Under the pieces are notes generated by a model. That model was given only the letters and a program-made list of their open reading frames with translations. It had not been told where the DNA came from and ran no database searches. A stretch of 64,000 nt of DNA from Sphingomonas sp. Ag1 (GTDB lineage: Bacteria > Pseudomonadota > Alphaproteobacteria > Sphingomonadales > Sphingomonadaceae). The stretch covers positions 1 to 64,000 of the forward strand of contig NZ_LAZX01000094.1 of the NCBI RefSeq assembly GCF_000980895.1, in the 5' to 3' direction. Position numbers and translations under genes: made by a program. The stretch's first letter is position 1. Each line of letters starts with the position of its first letter. Of the stretch, positions 54,761 to 62,944 are shown in pieces.

Positions 54761-56101
54761 TCAGCGCGCCGCCGGTGCGTCCGCCGGCGTAACCCGCCAG
54801 ATGACGTTGCCGACATCGTCCGCGACCAGCATGGCGCCGGTGCGATCGCCGATGACCCCCACCGGGCGGCCCATCGCCTTGCCGTCCGCGTCGAGGAAGC
54901 CCGTCAGCACGTCGACGGGCTTGGAGCCGGGCACCGGCCAGCCCTTGTCGGTAAAGGGCACGAAGACGACCTTGTAGCCAGACGGCGGCACGCGGTTCCA
55001 CGAACCATGTTCGCCAATGAACGCGCCATAGTTGAACCGCTGACCCAGCTTCACGTCACCTGCGAAGGTGAGGCCCAGCGCCGCGACGTGCGGCCCCAGC
55101 GCATAGTCGGGGCGCTTCGAATATTGCTGAAGCTGCGGGTTGCCCGGCTCCACGCGCTTGTCCGGATAGCCGCCCCAATAATACCACGGCCACCCGAAAT
55201 GGTCGCCGAGTTCGACGGCGGTCAGGTAATCGGGGACGATGTCGGAGCCGAGCATGTCGCGCTCGTTGACCACGGTCCACAGCTGGTTCGACTGCGGATT
55301 GATCGCCATGCCATTGGCGTTGCGCAAGCCTGCGGCATAGATGCGCGAGGTCTTTTCCTTCGGCCACACCTGCAGGATCACCGCGCGACGACGCTCCAGA
55401 TCGAGGCCCTTTTCGGCGACGTTGGAGGCCGACCCCACCGACACGTACAACGTGCGGCCGTCCTCCGCCGGGATGACGTTGCGCGCCCAATGGTTTTCCC
55501 CGCCCGGCAGCTTCACCACGACCTCCGGTGTGGCGGTGATCTTGGTGGCGCCTTCCTCATAGGGCACGCGCACCAGCGCATCGGTGTTGGCGATGTACAG
55601 ATGCCCGTCGAACAGCGTCATGCCGAAGGGCGATTTCAGGCCGGTCATGAATTCCGACCGGAAATCAACGCGGCCGTCGCCATTCTCATCCCGCAGCAAC
55701 GTGATGCGGTTGGCCGACGGTACGCCCGCGCCCGCACGCCCCATCAGGTACCGCATGACACGATCGACGAAGCTGCGCCCGCGCGGCGGAGAGTTGGTCT
55801 CTGCCACCAGGATGTCGCCATTGGGCAGGCGATACATCCAGCGGGGGTGATCGAGATTGTCGGCGAAACGCTCGACCTTAAGGCCCGCCGCCGGCGTCGG
55901 CTTCGCACCCGCCGGCCAGCCGATCGCATCGGCAACCTTGACGGTCGGGATGATCTGACTGCGCGGCGCGGTGATGTTTGGACGCTGCCCGGTCACCTCC
56001 TGCACATCGAGCCGCGCCTTGTCGGGCCAGCTCAGCCAGGCGAAAATGCCCACCGCCACCAGGACGATCAGGCCAAGCACGATCAGGATGTGTTTGCGCA
56101 T
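54761..56101 (-). CDS. Sorbosone dehydrogenase-like PQQ/beta-propeller protein
   Basis: 446 residues, with an N-terminal signal-anchor (ILIVLGLIVLVAVGIFAWLSW). Six-bladed beta-propeller type: DHPRWMYRLPNGDILVAETNSP, PFGMTLFDGHLYIANTD, GRTLYVSVGSASN, YAAGLRNANGMAINP and WPWYYWGGYPD, typical of L-sorbosone dehydrogenase/soluble aldose dehydrogenase relatives. May oxidise sugars in the periplasm with PQQ; many members bind no proven cofactor. No PQQ synthesis genes are seen in the window. Probably monocistronic. Confidence 0.87.
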   Translation of the reverse strand: MRKHILIVLGLIVLVAVGIFAWLSWPDKARLDVQEVTGQRPNITAPRSQIIPTVKVADAIGWPAGAKPTPAAGLKVERFADNLDHPRWMYRLPNGDILVAETNSPPRGRSFVDRVMRYLMGRAGAGVPSANRITLLRDENGDGRVDFRSEFMTGLKSPFGMTLFDGHLYIANTDALVRVPYEEGATKITATPEVVVKLPGGENHWARNVIPAEDGRTLYVSVGSASNVAEKGLDLERRRAVILQVWPKEKTSRIYAAGLRNANGMAINPQSNQLWTVVNERDMLGSDIVPDYLTAVELGDHFGWPWYYWGGYPDKRVEPGNPQLQQYSKRPDYALGPHVAALGLTFAGDVKLGQRFNYGAFIGEHGSWNRVPPSGYKVVFVPFTDKGWPVPGSKPVDVLTGFLDADGKAMGRPVGVIGDRTGAMLVADDVGNVIWRVTPADAPAAR

Positions 56102-56173
56102 GCGCGGTGAGATAGACTGACGCCGCAGGGCGGGGAAGGGGGGAGATGCTTCGCCCCGCCAGCGACCGCTGCG

Positions 56174-56695
56174 TCAGCGCAGAAGCTGATCGCCCAGCAG
56201 CAGGAGCAATTTCACGTCCATCGCGACGCCTTCTGCGCGCTTGGCGTCGACGAAGAATTTCACCTCGGCCAGCGGCACGAGATGGACGGTGATCTGCTCA
56301 TGCTCGTCGCCGCCGCCATCACCCACCTTGCTAAGGTTGCCCGCGCGCACCAGCGTGAAGCCCTCGCTGACCATGCCGGGCGATGAGTTGAACTCACCGA
56401 TGATGTCGATCGCACCGGCGCGGTAGCCGGTTTCTTCCTCCAGCTCGCGCACGGCGGCATCCGCCACATCCTCGCCCGCATCGGTGTCACCCACCAGGCC
56501 GGCGGGAAGCTCAAGACAGCGGCGGCCGAGGGGGACGCGGTACTGCTCGACCAGAACGATCTCGTCTGCGTCGGTGATCGCCAGGATGACCGCGGCCTGC
56601 ATGTCGCCTGACCGCGCGGCATATTCCCACGGCCCCTGCTTCAGCACCTTGATGAAGCGGCCTTCCCACATCGTGGCGGGCGGTTCATCTGCCAT
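56174..56695 (-). CDS. Nudix hydrolase (ADP-ribose pyrophosphatase type)
   Basis: 173 residues. Nudix box: GLVGDTDAGEDVADAAVREL followed by EEETGY, close to the Gx5Ex7REUxEExGU consensus. The ELPAGLV segment and a C-terminal helix with VHLVPLAEV fit ADP-ribose or nucleoside-diphosphate-sugar pyrophosphatases. Cytosolic housekeeping enzyme. The next gene on the same strand (TPM protein) ends two bases before its start codon, so they are probably one operon with LemA and the other TPM protein. Confidence 0.92.
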   Translation of the reverse strand: MADEPPATMWEGRFIKVLKQGPWEYAARSGDMQAAVILAITDADEIVLVEQYRVPLGRRCLELPAGLVGDTDAGEDVADAAVRELEEETGYRAGAIDIIGEFNSSPGMVSEGFTLVRAGNLSKVGDGGGDEHEQITVHLVPLAEVKFFVDAKRAEGVAMDVKLLLLLGDQLLR

Positions 56696-56697
56696 CG

Positions 56698-57369
56698 TCA
56701 GAGCTCGATCAGGCGGTCGGGCAGCTCATTCGGATTGCTGCCGCTGCGGGGAAAATGCTCGGCCAGCACGACGCCGATCTCCTCGACCGCCGCGGCCATG
56801 CCCTCGCCGGCGCGGCCGTCCTTCACGCCAGCAATCAGCGCCGCCATCGCATGGCCCCAGACGTCGGGCGACACACGCTCGTGGATACCGACGTCCGCGA
56901 TGATCTCCGCGCGATGCTCGGCGAGGCTCAGGTACAGGAGCACGCCGGTGGCCGCCATCGTGCGATGCTCCGCGGAGGCGCGAAACAGCGCCAGCGCCCG
57001 GCGGCGCACGCGGCGCGCCTTGGTCGCGCGCGGCGTCAGCGCGATCCGAAGCGGCGCAGCCGTCAGGATCAGCCGAACCGCAACAAAGGCCAGCGCCGCC
57101 AGCGCGGTCGCAATGGTGAGCGCCGCGCCGGTGGAGACATGATCGGTCCAGGGATCGCGGATCAGCGCGTGGAGGTGATCGACCCATTCCGGAAAGGTCG
57201 CCAGTACCGCCAGCACCAGCAGCATGGCGAGCGCGGCATAGTGGACGCCGATGTCCACATAGCTGTCCGACCGGCCGGCGACGATCGTGACGATCTCCCC
57301 GCTCGTATTCGCTTCGGCAGCCTTAACCGCAGCGGTTACCGCCGCATGATCTTCGGGGTTCAGATGCAT
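56698..57369 (-). CDS. TPM domain membrane protein, short form
   Basis: 223 residues from ATG 57369, within TAATG overlap with the upstream gene's stop. An N-terminal TPM-domain start (DHAAVTAAVKAAEANTSGEIVTIVAGRSDSY), then two membrane helices (ALAMLLVLAVLATFP and ALTIATALAALAFVAVRLIL), then the TPM remainder (RATKARRVRRRALALFRASA..., GVLLYLSLAEHRAEIIADVGI) and a C-terminal KDGRAGEGMAAAVEEIGVVLAEHFP. The TPM domain is thus split by a membrane hairpin. TPM proteins (Psb32/MOLO-1-like) lack proven activity; some show phosphatase activity. Third in a LemA-TPM-TPM operon. Confidence 0.87.
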   Translation of the reverse strand: MHLNPEDHAAVTAAVKAAEANTSGEIVTIVAGRSDSYVDIGVHYAALAMLLVLAVLATFPEWVDHLHALIRDPWTDHVSTGAALTIATALAALAFVAVRLILTAAPLRIALTPRATKARRVRRRALALFRASAEHRTMAATGVLLYLSLAEHRAEIIADVGIHERVSPDVWGHAMAALIAGVKDGRAGEGMAAAVEEIGVVLAEHFPRSGSNPNELPDRLIEL

Positions 57370-58319
57370 TACCAATCCCCCGAGGCGCCGCCGCCGCCGA
57401 AGCCGCCACCGCCGCCGCCGCCGAAGCCGCCGCCACCCCAGCCGCCACCGCCGCCACCCCAATCGCCGCCGCCGGAGCCACCGCCCCAGCCGCCACGGCC
57501 GGCCTCTCGGCCAATCTCGTTGGCGATCGACCAGAGCACGACCGGGAGAGCGCCGCTGCCATCGCCGCGATAGCGCTTGCCGCCACCGCCGCGACGACGC
57601 GCGACCGACAGAAAGACGAAGAGCGCGACCATGCCCCAGAAGACGATGCCGATCGGCACGCCGTCGCCGCCGGTGCGCTGCGCCTTGTTGGCCTGATCGA
57701 ACTGCTTCACCGCCGCATCGAGCCGCGCCTGCGCCTCCTCGGGCGAGGAGCGCAGCTGAGTCACCAGCGCATCGGTGCCCGCCGCGATGCCGCCCGGCAG
57801 GTCACCCGCCTTGAAGCGCGGGAGGATTGCCTGGTTGATGATCACGCTCGACAGTGCATCGGTGATGAAGGGTTCCAGCCCGTAACCGACCTCGATGCGC
57901 ACCTTGCGCTCATTCGGCGCGACGAGAAGGATGGCGCCATTGTCGACATCCTTCAGGCCGACGCCCCATTCGCGTCCCAGCTTGTAGCCATATTCCTCGA
58001 TCGGATAATTCTCGAGGCTAGGTACCGTGACCACCACCAGCTGCCGCTTCGTGTCACGCTGAAGCGCGTCGAGCTTGGTGGTCAGGTCCGCCTCCACCTG
58101 GGGTGGCAGGACGTTCGCGGCATCCACGACAAACCCGGTGAACTTCGGGAAGGTCTGCGCTGATGACGGGCTGGCGACGAACGCCAGCACCATCATCATC
58201 GCGGCAAGCAGCCGGACGATCCAGGCGCGCAGCACCAACGGGGTCAATCCGCCGGTGCCGGCAGCGACACCTGCGACGAACGATCCGGCATTCCAACGAA
58301 CGGGGACGGAGATGGTCAT
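57369..58319 (-). CDS. TPM domain membrane protein with Gly-rich tail
   Basis: 316 residues from ATG 58319. A signal/anchor at about 30-54 (WIVRLLAAMMMVLAFVASPSSAQ), TPM domain (about 58-180; FTGFVVDAANVLPPQVEADL, VVTVPSLENYPIEEYGYKLG, VRIEVGYGLEPFITDALSS), a membrane helix IGIVFWGMVALFVFLSVA and a C-terminal Gly/Trp-rich tail of about 55 residues ending GGASGDW. The Gly tail is typical of the YgcG type. An internal GTG just before the hydrophobic stretch could be the true start, which would remove about 29 residues. Seven bases from the LemA stop. Confidence 0.88.
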   Translation of the reverse strand: MTISVPVRWNAGSFVAGVAAGTGGLTPLVLRAWIVRLLAAMMMVLAFVASPSSAQTFPKFTGFVVDAANVLPPQVEADLTTKLDALQRDTKRQLVVVTVPSLENYPIEEYGYKLGREWGVGLKDVDNGAILLVAPNERKVRIEVGYGLEPFITDALSSVIINQAILPRFKAGDLPGGIAAGTDALVTQLRSSPEEAQARLDAAVKQFDQANKAQRTGGDGVPIGIVFWGMVALFVFLSVARRRGGGGKRYRGDGSGALPVVLWSIANEIGREAGRGGWGGGSGGGDWGGGGGGWGGGGFGGGGGGGFGGGGASGDW

Positions 58320-58326
58320 TCGGTGA

Positions 58327-58905
58327 TCAGGCCCCGAAATCGACCTTGGGGGCTGTCTCCGCGCCCGGCGTCGTCGCGGCGAACGGCACCATCGGCTTCG
58401 CGCCGTAGAAGATCTTGGCGCCGATCGCATCCGGGAAGGTGCGGATCCTGGTGTTATATTCCTGCACCGCGGTGTTGTAGTCGTTGCGCGCGATCGTGAT
58501 CCGGTTCTCGGTACCCTCGAGCTGGCTCATCAGGGTGGTGTAATTGCCCTGACTCTTCAGCTCCGGATACGCTTCCTGCAGCCGCTGCAGCGACAGCGTC
58601 AGGCCGGCCTGCGCGCGCTGATACGCCTGCATCTTGGTCGGATCGCTCAGCTCCTCGGGCGAGACCTGGATCTGGTTGGCCGAGGCGCGGGCCTGGGTCA
58701 CTTCGGTCAGGATCTCCTTCTCCTGCGCGCCGGCCGCCTTCACGGTCGACACCAGGTTGGGGATCAGATCGGCGCGGCGCTGATACTGGTTCTGCACATC
58801 AGCCCAGCGAGCCTTGGCATTCTCCTCCGCGGTGGGCACGCTGTTGATGCCGCAGCCGGCGAGGCTCGCGGAAACAGCGACAAGAAGCAGGGGACGGAAC
58901 GTCAT
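58327..58905 (-). CDS. LemA family lipoprotein
   Basis: 192 residues from ATG 58905 with GGAGA upstream. Lipobox SLAGC. Long helices dominate: WADVQNQYQRRADLIPNLVST (the LemA signature with N..QRR.DL.PNLV), and LQRLQEAYPELKSQGNYTTLMSQL then ENRITIARNDYNTAVQEYN. LemA proteins are often encoded with TPM/YgcG proteins, as here, and appear to act in the envelope; the function is not known. First gene of a three-gene operon on the minus strand. Confidence 0.93.
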   Translation of the reverse strand: MTFRPLLLVAVSASLAGCGINSVPTAEENAKARWADVQNQYQRRADLIPNLVSTVKAAGAQEKEILTEVTQARASANQIQVSPEELSDPTKMQAYQRAQAGLTLSLQRLQEAYPELKSQGNYTTLMSQLEGTENRITIARNDYNTAVQEYNTRIRTFPDAIGAKIFYGAKPMVPFAATTPGAETAPKVDFGA

Positions 58906-59013
58906 GGGCGTGGGTCTCCAAGAAAACACTGTATGATCAATATAGGACGGTGTGCGCTCTTGGCGATAGGGCAATGCCCCGATATCGTCGCGGAAACGAT
59001 GAAGGGATGAGCC

Positions 59014-59466
59014 ATGCTCAAGGAATTCCGGGCGTTCATCGCGCGGGGCAACGTGCTGGATCTCGCCGTGGCGGTGATCATCGGCGCCGCATTCGGGAAG
59101 ATCGTCACCTCCCTGACCGAAGACGTATTGATGCCGATCATCGGCCGGATCTTCGGCGGGCTCGATTTCTCGAGCTATTTCATACCGCTGGGCAAGATTC
59201 CGCCGAACCTCGCTGGCTCCACCGATTATGTCGCGCTGAAGCAGGCCGGCGTGCCGCTGATCGGCTATGGCGCCTTCGTCACGCAGGCGGTCAATTTCGT
59301 GATCGTCGCCTTCATCATCTTCATGCTGCTGCGGACGGTGAACCGCGCGATGGCCATGTTCGAGAAGGAAAAGGCGCAGGCGGCCGAGGAGCCGAAGGCA
59401 GAAGCGGCTGAAATCGCGCTTCTTCGCGAGATCCGCGACGAACTGAAGGCGCGTCCCCCTGCATGA
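59014..59466 (+). CDS. mscL: Large-conductance mechanosensitive channel
   Basis: 150 residues. Homopentameric channel that opens under osmotic downshock. N-terminal helix and first membrane helix VLDLAVAVIIGAAFGKIVTSL, central loop, second helix VNFVIVAFIIFMLLRTVNRAM and a C-terminal charged coil (FEKEKAQAAEEPKAE, LLREIRDELK). Length fits the family (about 136-150). Divergent from LemA across 108 bases. Converges with the Rrf2 gene. Confidence 0.96.
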   Translation: MLKEFRAFIARGNVLDLAVAVIIGAAFGKIVTSLTEDVLMPIIGRIFGGLDFSSYFIPLGKIPPNLAGSTDYVALKQAGVPLIGYGAFVTQAVNFVIVAFIIFMLLRTVNRAMAMFEKEKAQAAEEPKAEAAEIALLREIRDELKARPPA

Positions 59467-59490
59467 TCGCCGGGGGCGGCCGCAGCCTGC

Positions 59491-59922
59491 TCAGGCCGCG
59501 GCCATCTCCTCTGCCGTCGCGTCGGCCAGGCTGGTGCCGTCGAGGATCCGTGCGGTTTCGTCGCGAACCCGCGCCATCGCGTGCCGGATGGCGCAGTCCG
59601 CCTCGCTCTTGCAGTCCTTGCAGGGGCGATAAGCGGTGCGGCTCACGCAGGGCACCAGCGCGAGCGGCCCTTCGATCACGCGGATGATCTCGCCCAGGGA
59701 GATGAGGTGTGCTGGCCGGGCGAGCATGTACCCGCCCATCTTGCCACGATGGCTGTGCAGCAACCCGGCATCGCGCAGATCGGCGAGGATCAGCTCAAGA
59801 AACTTGCGCGGCACATTCGCCTCTACGGCGATGCGGTTCATCGGCACGGGCGGGCCGCCGGCCGGTGTCGTCGCGAGGAAGATCATCGAGCGGAGGCCGT
59901 AACGGGAACGCTGGGTAAGCAT
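59491..59922 (-). CDS. Rrf2 family transcriptional regulator (IscR/NsrR-like)
   Basis: 143 residues. Winged HTH at the N terminus (YGLRSMIFLATTP, RIAVEANVPRKFLELILADL and the wing SHRGKMGGYMLAR) and four Cys in the linker helix region: Cys92, Cys101, Cys104 and Cys110, in PCVSRTAYRPCKDCKSEADC. This spacing resembles Fe-S or thiol-sensing Rrf2 members but is not identical to IscR's three-Cys plus His set. Likely senses iron, NO or sulfur status. Reads away from ssrA; promoter near 59930-59960. Confidence 0.9.
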   Translation of the reverse strand: MLTQRSRYGLRSMIFLATTPAGGPPVPMNRIAVEANVPRKFLELILADLRDAGLLHSHRGKMGGYMLARPAHLISLGEIIRVIEGPLALVPCVSRTAYRPCKDCKSEADCAIRHAMARVRDETARILDGTSLADATAEEMAAA

Positions 59923-60009
59923 GATACCCTGTTATATGCACCCGCATTATGGCGACTGGAAGGCGCGCCGGCCAACTTTCTAGCCCTTCCAACTTTCTGT
60001 CCGCCATCC

Positions 60010-60300
60010 TATATGGGTCGGGCTCGCGGGGCTTGCCCCGCGGCTATGGCGATAAACGCCGGCGAAGAATAGGCACAGCGGACCCGGGGGCAGTACCCGG
60101 CGGCTCCACCATCGCTTCTGCTTTCAGCAGGGACGTTGACGGGGCCGAACCAGGATCGACGTGTGTTGAAAAGCGCTGGTTTTTGCTCGGAATGGGACCA
60201 CCGTGACGGCCCATACACAAGTGCCAACGATAACGAAGCACTCGCGATTGCGGCGTAACCTGACGGCTTAACGGCCTAAGGTTACACCAAAATAGCGCGG
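60010..60300 (+). ncRNA. ssrA: Transfer-messenger RNA, circularly permuted two-piece form (ends approximate)
   Basis: Rescues stalled ribosomes and adds a degradation tag. The order is permuted. The acceptor piece comes first and ends in CCA at 60109-60111: T stem CCGGG (60084-60088), seven-base loop GGCAGTA, CCCGG, then acceptor strand CGGCTCC (60101-60107) and ACCA. After a 29-base spacer with hairpin CTGCT/AGCAG (60118-60130) the coding piece begins at 60141 with GGGGCCG, which pairs with CGGCTCC (one G-U), then the D-like GGATCGACG. TGTGTT of the coding piece can pair with GGCACA (60072-60077) as helix P2. The tag frame follows at 60223-60258 and P5-like strands TAACCT/AGGTTA close behind the stop. 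A 7-bp hairpin at 60025-60042 lies near the probable 5' end. Outer ends are uncertain by some 30 bases. Confidence 0.93.
60223..60258 (+). other. ssrA: tmRNA tag reading frame, peptide ANDNEALAIAA
   Basis: The resume codon is GCC (60223-60225), followed by AAC GAT AAC GAA GCA CTC GCG ATT GCG GCG and the stop TAA (60256-60258). Incomplete proteins receive the extra Ala from the charged tmRNA plus ANDNEALAIAA, ending in AIAA, recognised by ClpXP-type proteases. clpP and clpX are in this window. The sequence matches the tag form of sphingomonads. Confidence 0.95.
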
Positions 60301-60462
60301 TTGGACCGCACCGGGCAACAGAAGCGGATTCCAGCGGCACGGGGAGCGCCGGGCAACAGAAGCTCCCCACCCGTTCCGTTCGGCCCGCTGTTCGAAGGCG
60401 TGTCGCCGATCCCCGATCGACCTTCGTCTTGCTATCGTCGGACTGGCGCGCAAATAGACGTC

Positions 60463-61143
60463 ATGGCGATCACCAGCGTACCCGGTCATCCTTCCGCTCA
60501 CCGCGCCGCGATCGGCGCTGCGGTGGCAGCACGGCTTGATGCGGACCCCCGATCGATCCGGCTGCCCAGCGAGCAAGCGGCGGCGTGGAAGATTCCGAAC
60601 TATCTGGACGTTGCGACGTGCAAGCGGCTGGTCGCGATGATCGACGCTAATCGGCGCCCCTCGACCTTGTTGTCGGACAGCGGCGACAGCTCGTTCCGCA
60701 CGTCGGAAAGCTGCGACATGAACCGCCGCGCGCCCGATATCGAGCCGATCGACGTGGGCCTCGCCAACCTGCTGGGCATTGACCCTGCCTGGGGCGAGAC
60801 GATGCAGGGGCAACGCTACGCCCCCGGCCAATATTTCAAGGCGCATCACGATTATTTTCACGAGGGCGAAAGCTACTGGCCGTCTATGAAGGCGTCCGGC
60901 GGGCAGCGCGTGTGGACCGCGATGATCTTCCTCAACGACGTCGACGAGGGCGGCGCGACATGGTTTCCACAGGCCGGCGTGCGCGTGAAGCCAAAGCGGG
61001 GCACGCTGCTCGCCTGGAACAACATGAACCCCGATGGCAGCCCCAACACCGCGACCCTGCACGAGGGGACGTCGGTGTCGGAGGGCGTGAAGTACATCAT
61101 CACCAAATGGTTCCGCGAAGCGCCCTGGACCCCGGCGGCGTGA
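60463..61143 (+). CDS. 2OG-Fe(II) dioxygenase, prolyl 4-hydroxylase type
   Basis: 226 residues from ATG 60463. Double-stranded beta-helix dioxygenase: iron ligands His128 and Asp130 in KAHHDYF and His200 in TATLHEG, with Lys210 in GVKYIITKWFRE binding 2-oxoglutarate. YAPGQYFKAHHD and FLNDVDEGGATWFP are standard in P4H-like proteins. Might hydroxylate a protein Pro or a small molecule; bacterial examples act on elongation factors. The N terminus is cytosolic. Its stop is five bases before recJ, so they may share a transcript. Upstream ATG/GTG codons lie in the ssrA gene. Confidence 0.9.
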   Translation: MAITSVPGHPSAHRAAIGAAVAARLDADPRSIRLPSEQAAAWKIPNYLDVATCKRLVAMIDANRRPSTLLSDSGDSSFRTSESCDMNRRAPDIEPIDVGLANLLGIDPAWGETMQGQRYAPGQYFKAHHDYFHEGESYWPSMKASGGQRVWTAMIFLNDVDEGGATWFPQAGVRVKPKRGTLLAWNNMNPDGSPNTATLHEGTSVSEGVKYIITKWFREAPWTPAA

Positions 61144-61147
61144 CGTC

Positions 61148-62893
61148 ATGAGACATGTGCTGGGTGTCGAACGCTCGATCCTGGGCCAGCCGTGGCGCTG
61201 GCGCGCGACCGCGGCGGAGGATCTTGCCCCCACCGATCTCGTCACCCAACTGCTGCTGGCGCGGGGGTGTCCGCCCGAGGCGCTCGATGATCATCGCGCG
61301 CCCTCGATCCGCGCGTTCATGCCTGACCCGTCGATCTTCCGCGACATGGACACGGCGGCAATGCGGCTGGCTGATGCGGTCGAGCGCGGCGAGAGCATCG
61401 CCATCTTCGGCGATTATGACGTGGATGGCGCGACCTCCTCCGCGCTTATGCTCATCCTCCTGCGTCAGCTCGGTATCGGGGCGCGGGTCTATATTCCCGA
61501 CCGGATGACGGAAGGATATGGCCCCACCGTCGCGGCCATGACCCGGCTGGCGCACGAAGGCGCGTCGCTGATCGTGACGGTGGATTGCGGCGCGCAGGCG
61601 TTTGACGCGCTTGCTGCCGCCCACGCCGTCCCCGTGGATGTGATCGTCGTCGATCATCACCAATGTTCGAGCGAGCTGCCGCTGGCGCATGCCGTGGTGA
61701 ACCCCAACCGCCTCGACGAAGGGGAAGGGGCCGCACACGGCCATCTGGCAGCGGTCGGCGTCGCCTTCCTCCTCGGTGCAGCGCTGCTCCGCGTTCTGCG
61801 CGGGCGCGGCTATTTCGCCGCCCGCGCAGAGCCGCGGCTGCTCGACCTGCTCGATCTCGTCGCATTGGGCACCGTCGCCGATGTCGCGCAATTGCGCGGG
61901 CTGAACCGGGCGTTCGTCGCGCAGGGGCTGAAGGTCATGGCCGGCAGGCGCAACATCGGCCTCGCCGCGCTGATCGAGGCTTCGCGGCTGACCCGCGCAC
62001 CGACCGCGACCGATCTTGGCTTTGCCCTCGGACCGCGCATCAACGCGGGTGGCCGGGTGGGGCGAGCAGATCTTGGCGTGCGCTTGCTCACCACCAACGA
62101 TCCGGCGGAGGCACGCGGGATCGCCGCTGAGCTCGACCGGCTGAACGAGGAGCGCCGCGCGATCGAGGCGGCGGTTCAGGCAGAGGCCGAGACGATGTGC
62201 GCCGCGGGCCGCAGCATGACCGTCGTCGCGGGTGTCGGCTGGCACCCCGGCGTCATCGGCATCGTCGCTGGCCGCCTGAAGGAGAAACTGGGTCAGCCAG
62301 CGATCGTCATCGCCATCGACGAGAACGGCGTCGGCAAGGGCTCCGGACGCTCGATCACCGGCGTCGATCTGGGGCAGGCCATCCACGCCGCGAAGGAGGC
62401 CGGGCTGATCGTCGCTGGCGGCGGCCATGCCATGGCAGCCGGGCTGACGATTGCGGCGGACCAGATTCCCGCCTTTGCCGACTTCCTCGAAGAATTGCTG
62501 CGCGACCGGATCGCCGCGGCCGTGGCTGACCGCGCGCTGCTGGTTGATTCGGTTCACGCCCCCGGCGGGGTGACGCCCGACCTGGTCCATGCGCTGGAGG
62601 CGGGCGGGCCCTATGGCGCCGGGTGGCCGAGCCCGCGTGTCGCCATCGGCCGCGTCCGCCCGGTACGCGTCGATGTCGTCGGTAACGGCCATGTCCGTGC
62701 GATCGTCGCCGGGGATGACGGGCGCAGCCTGAAGGCGATGGCGTTCCGCGCGGCGGATACCGCGCTCGGCGCCGCATTGCTCGGCGCGCCCTCGCACCGT
62801 CGCTTGTGGCTCGCCGGGCGCGCCAAGGTGGATGACTGGGCGCAGCGGCCTGCCGCAGAATTGCATATTGATGATGCTGCATGGGCAGATTGA
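61148..62893 (+). CDS. recJ: Single-stranded-DNA-specific 5'-3' exonuclease RecJ
   Basis: 581 residues. DHH-family nuclease used in recombination, mismatch and base-excision repair. Motifs: DYDVDG (89-94) with metal Asp residues, DCGAQA, DHHQ (169-172) and DHHA1-region GFALGPRINAGGRVG. GVGWHPGVIGIVAGRLKEK and GGHAMAAGLTI of the C-terminal domain follow, then an OB-type domain. Typical length (577 in E. coli). Five bases after the dioxygenase stop. Confidence 0.97.
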   Translation: MRHVLGVERSILGQPWRWRATAAEDLAPTDLVTQLLLARGCPPEALDDHRAPSIRAFMPDPSIFRDMDTAAMRLADAVERGESIAIFGDYDVDGATSSALMLILLRQLGIGARVYIPDRMTEGYGPTVAAMTRLAHEGASLIVTVDCGAQAFDALAAAHAVPVDVIVVDHHQCSSELPLAHAVVNPNRLDEGEGAAHGHLAAVGVAFLLGAALLRVLRGRGYFAARAEPRLLDLLDLVALGTVADVAQLRGLNRAFVAQGLKVMAGRRNIGLAALIEASRLTRAPTATDLGFALGPRINAGGRVGRADLGVRLLTTNDPAEARGIAAELDRLNEERRAIEAAVQAEAETMCAAGRSMTVVAGVGWHPGVIGIVAGRLKEKLGQPAIVIAIDENGVGKGSGRSITGVDLGQAIHAAKEAGLIVAGGGHAMAAGLTIAADQIPAFADFLEELLRDRIAAAVADRALLVDSVHAPGGVTPDLVHALEAGGPYGAGWPSPRVAIGRVRPVRVDVVGNGHVRAIVAGDDGRSLKAMAFRAADTALGAALLGAPSHRRLWLAGRAKVDDWAQRPAAELHIDDAAWAD

Positions 62894-62944
62894 TGCATCG
62901 GGGCGTTGACAGCCGGCTTTGGCCCCTCTAGCAGCCCCCTCGCT

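Noticed and set aside
53969..56110. 713-codon plus-strand frame
   Set aside because: Opposite to the phosphodiesterase and PQQ-type genes; no motif.
59972..59998. Possible CRISPR-like or integration repeat
   Set aside because: Only two 10-base copies; no array, spacer regularity or cas gene.
60009..60227. 72-codon minus-strand and 85-codon plus-strand frames in the Rrf2-dioxygenase gap
   Set aside because: They overlap the tmRNA gene, which explains the conservation-like structure here.
61100..62866. 588-codon minus-strand frame
   Set aside because: Antisense to recJ with its DHH motifs intact on the plus strand.
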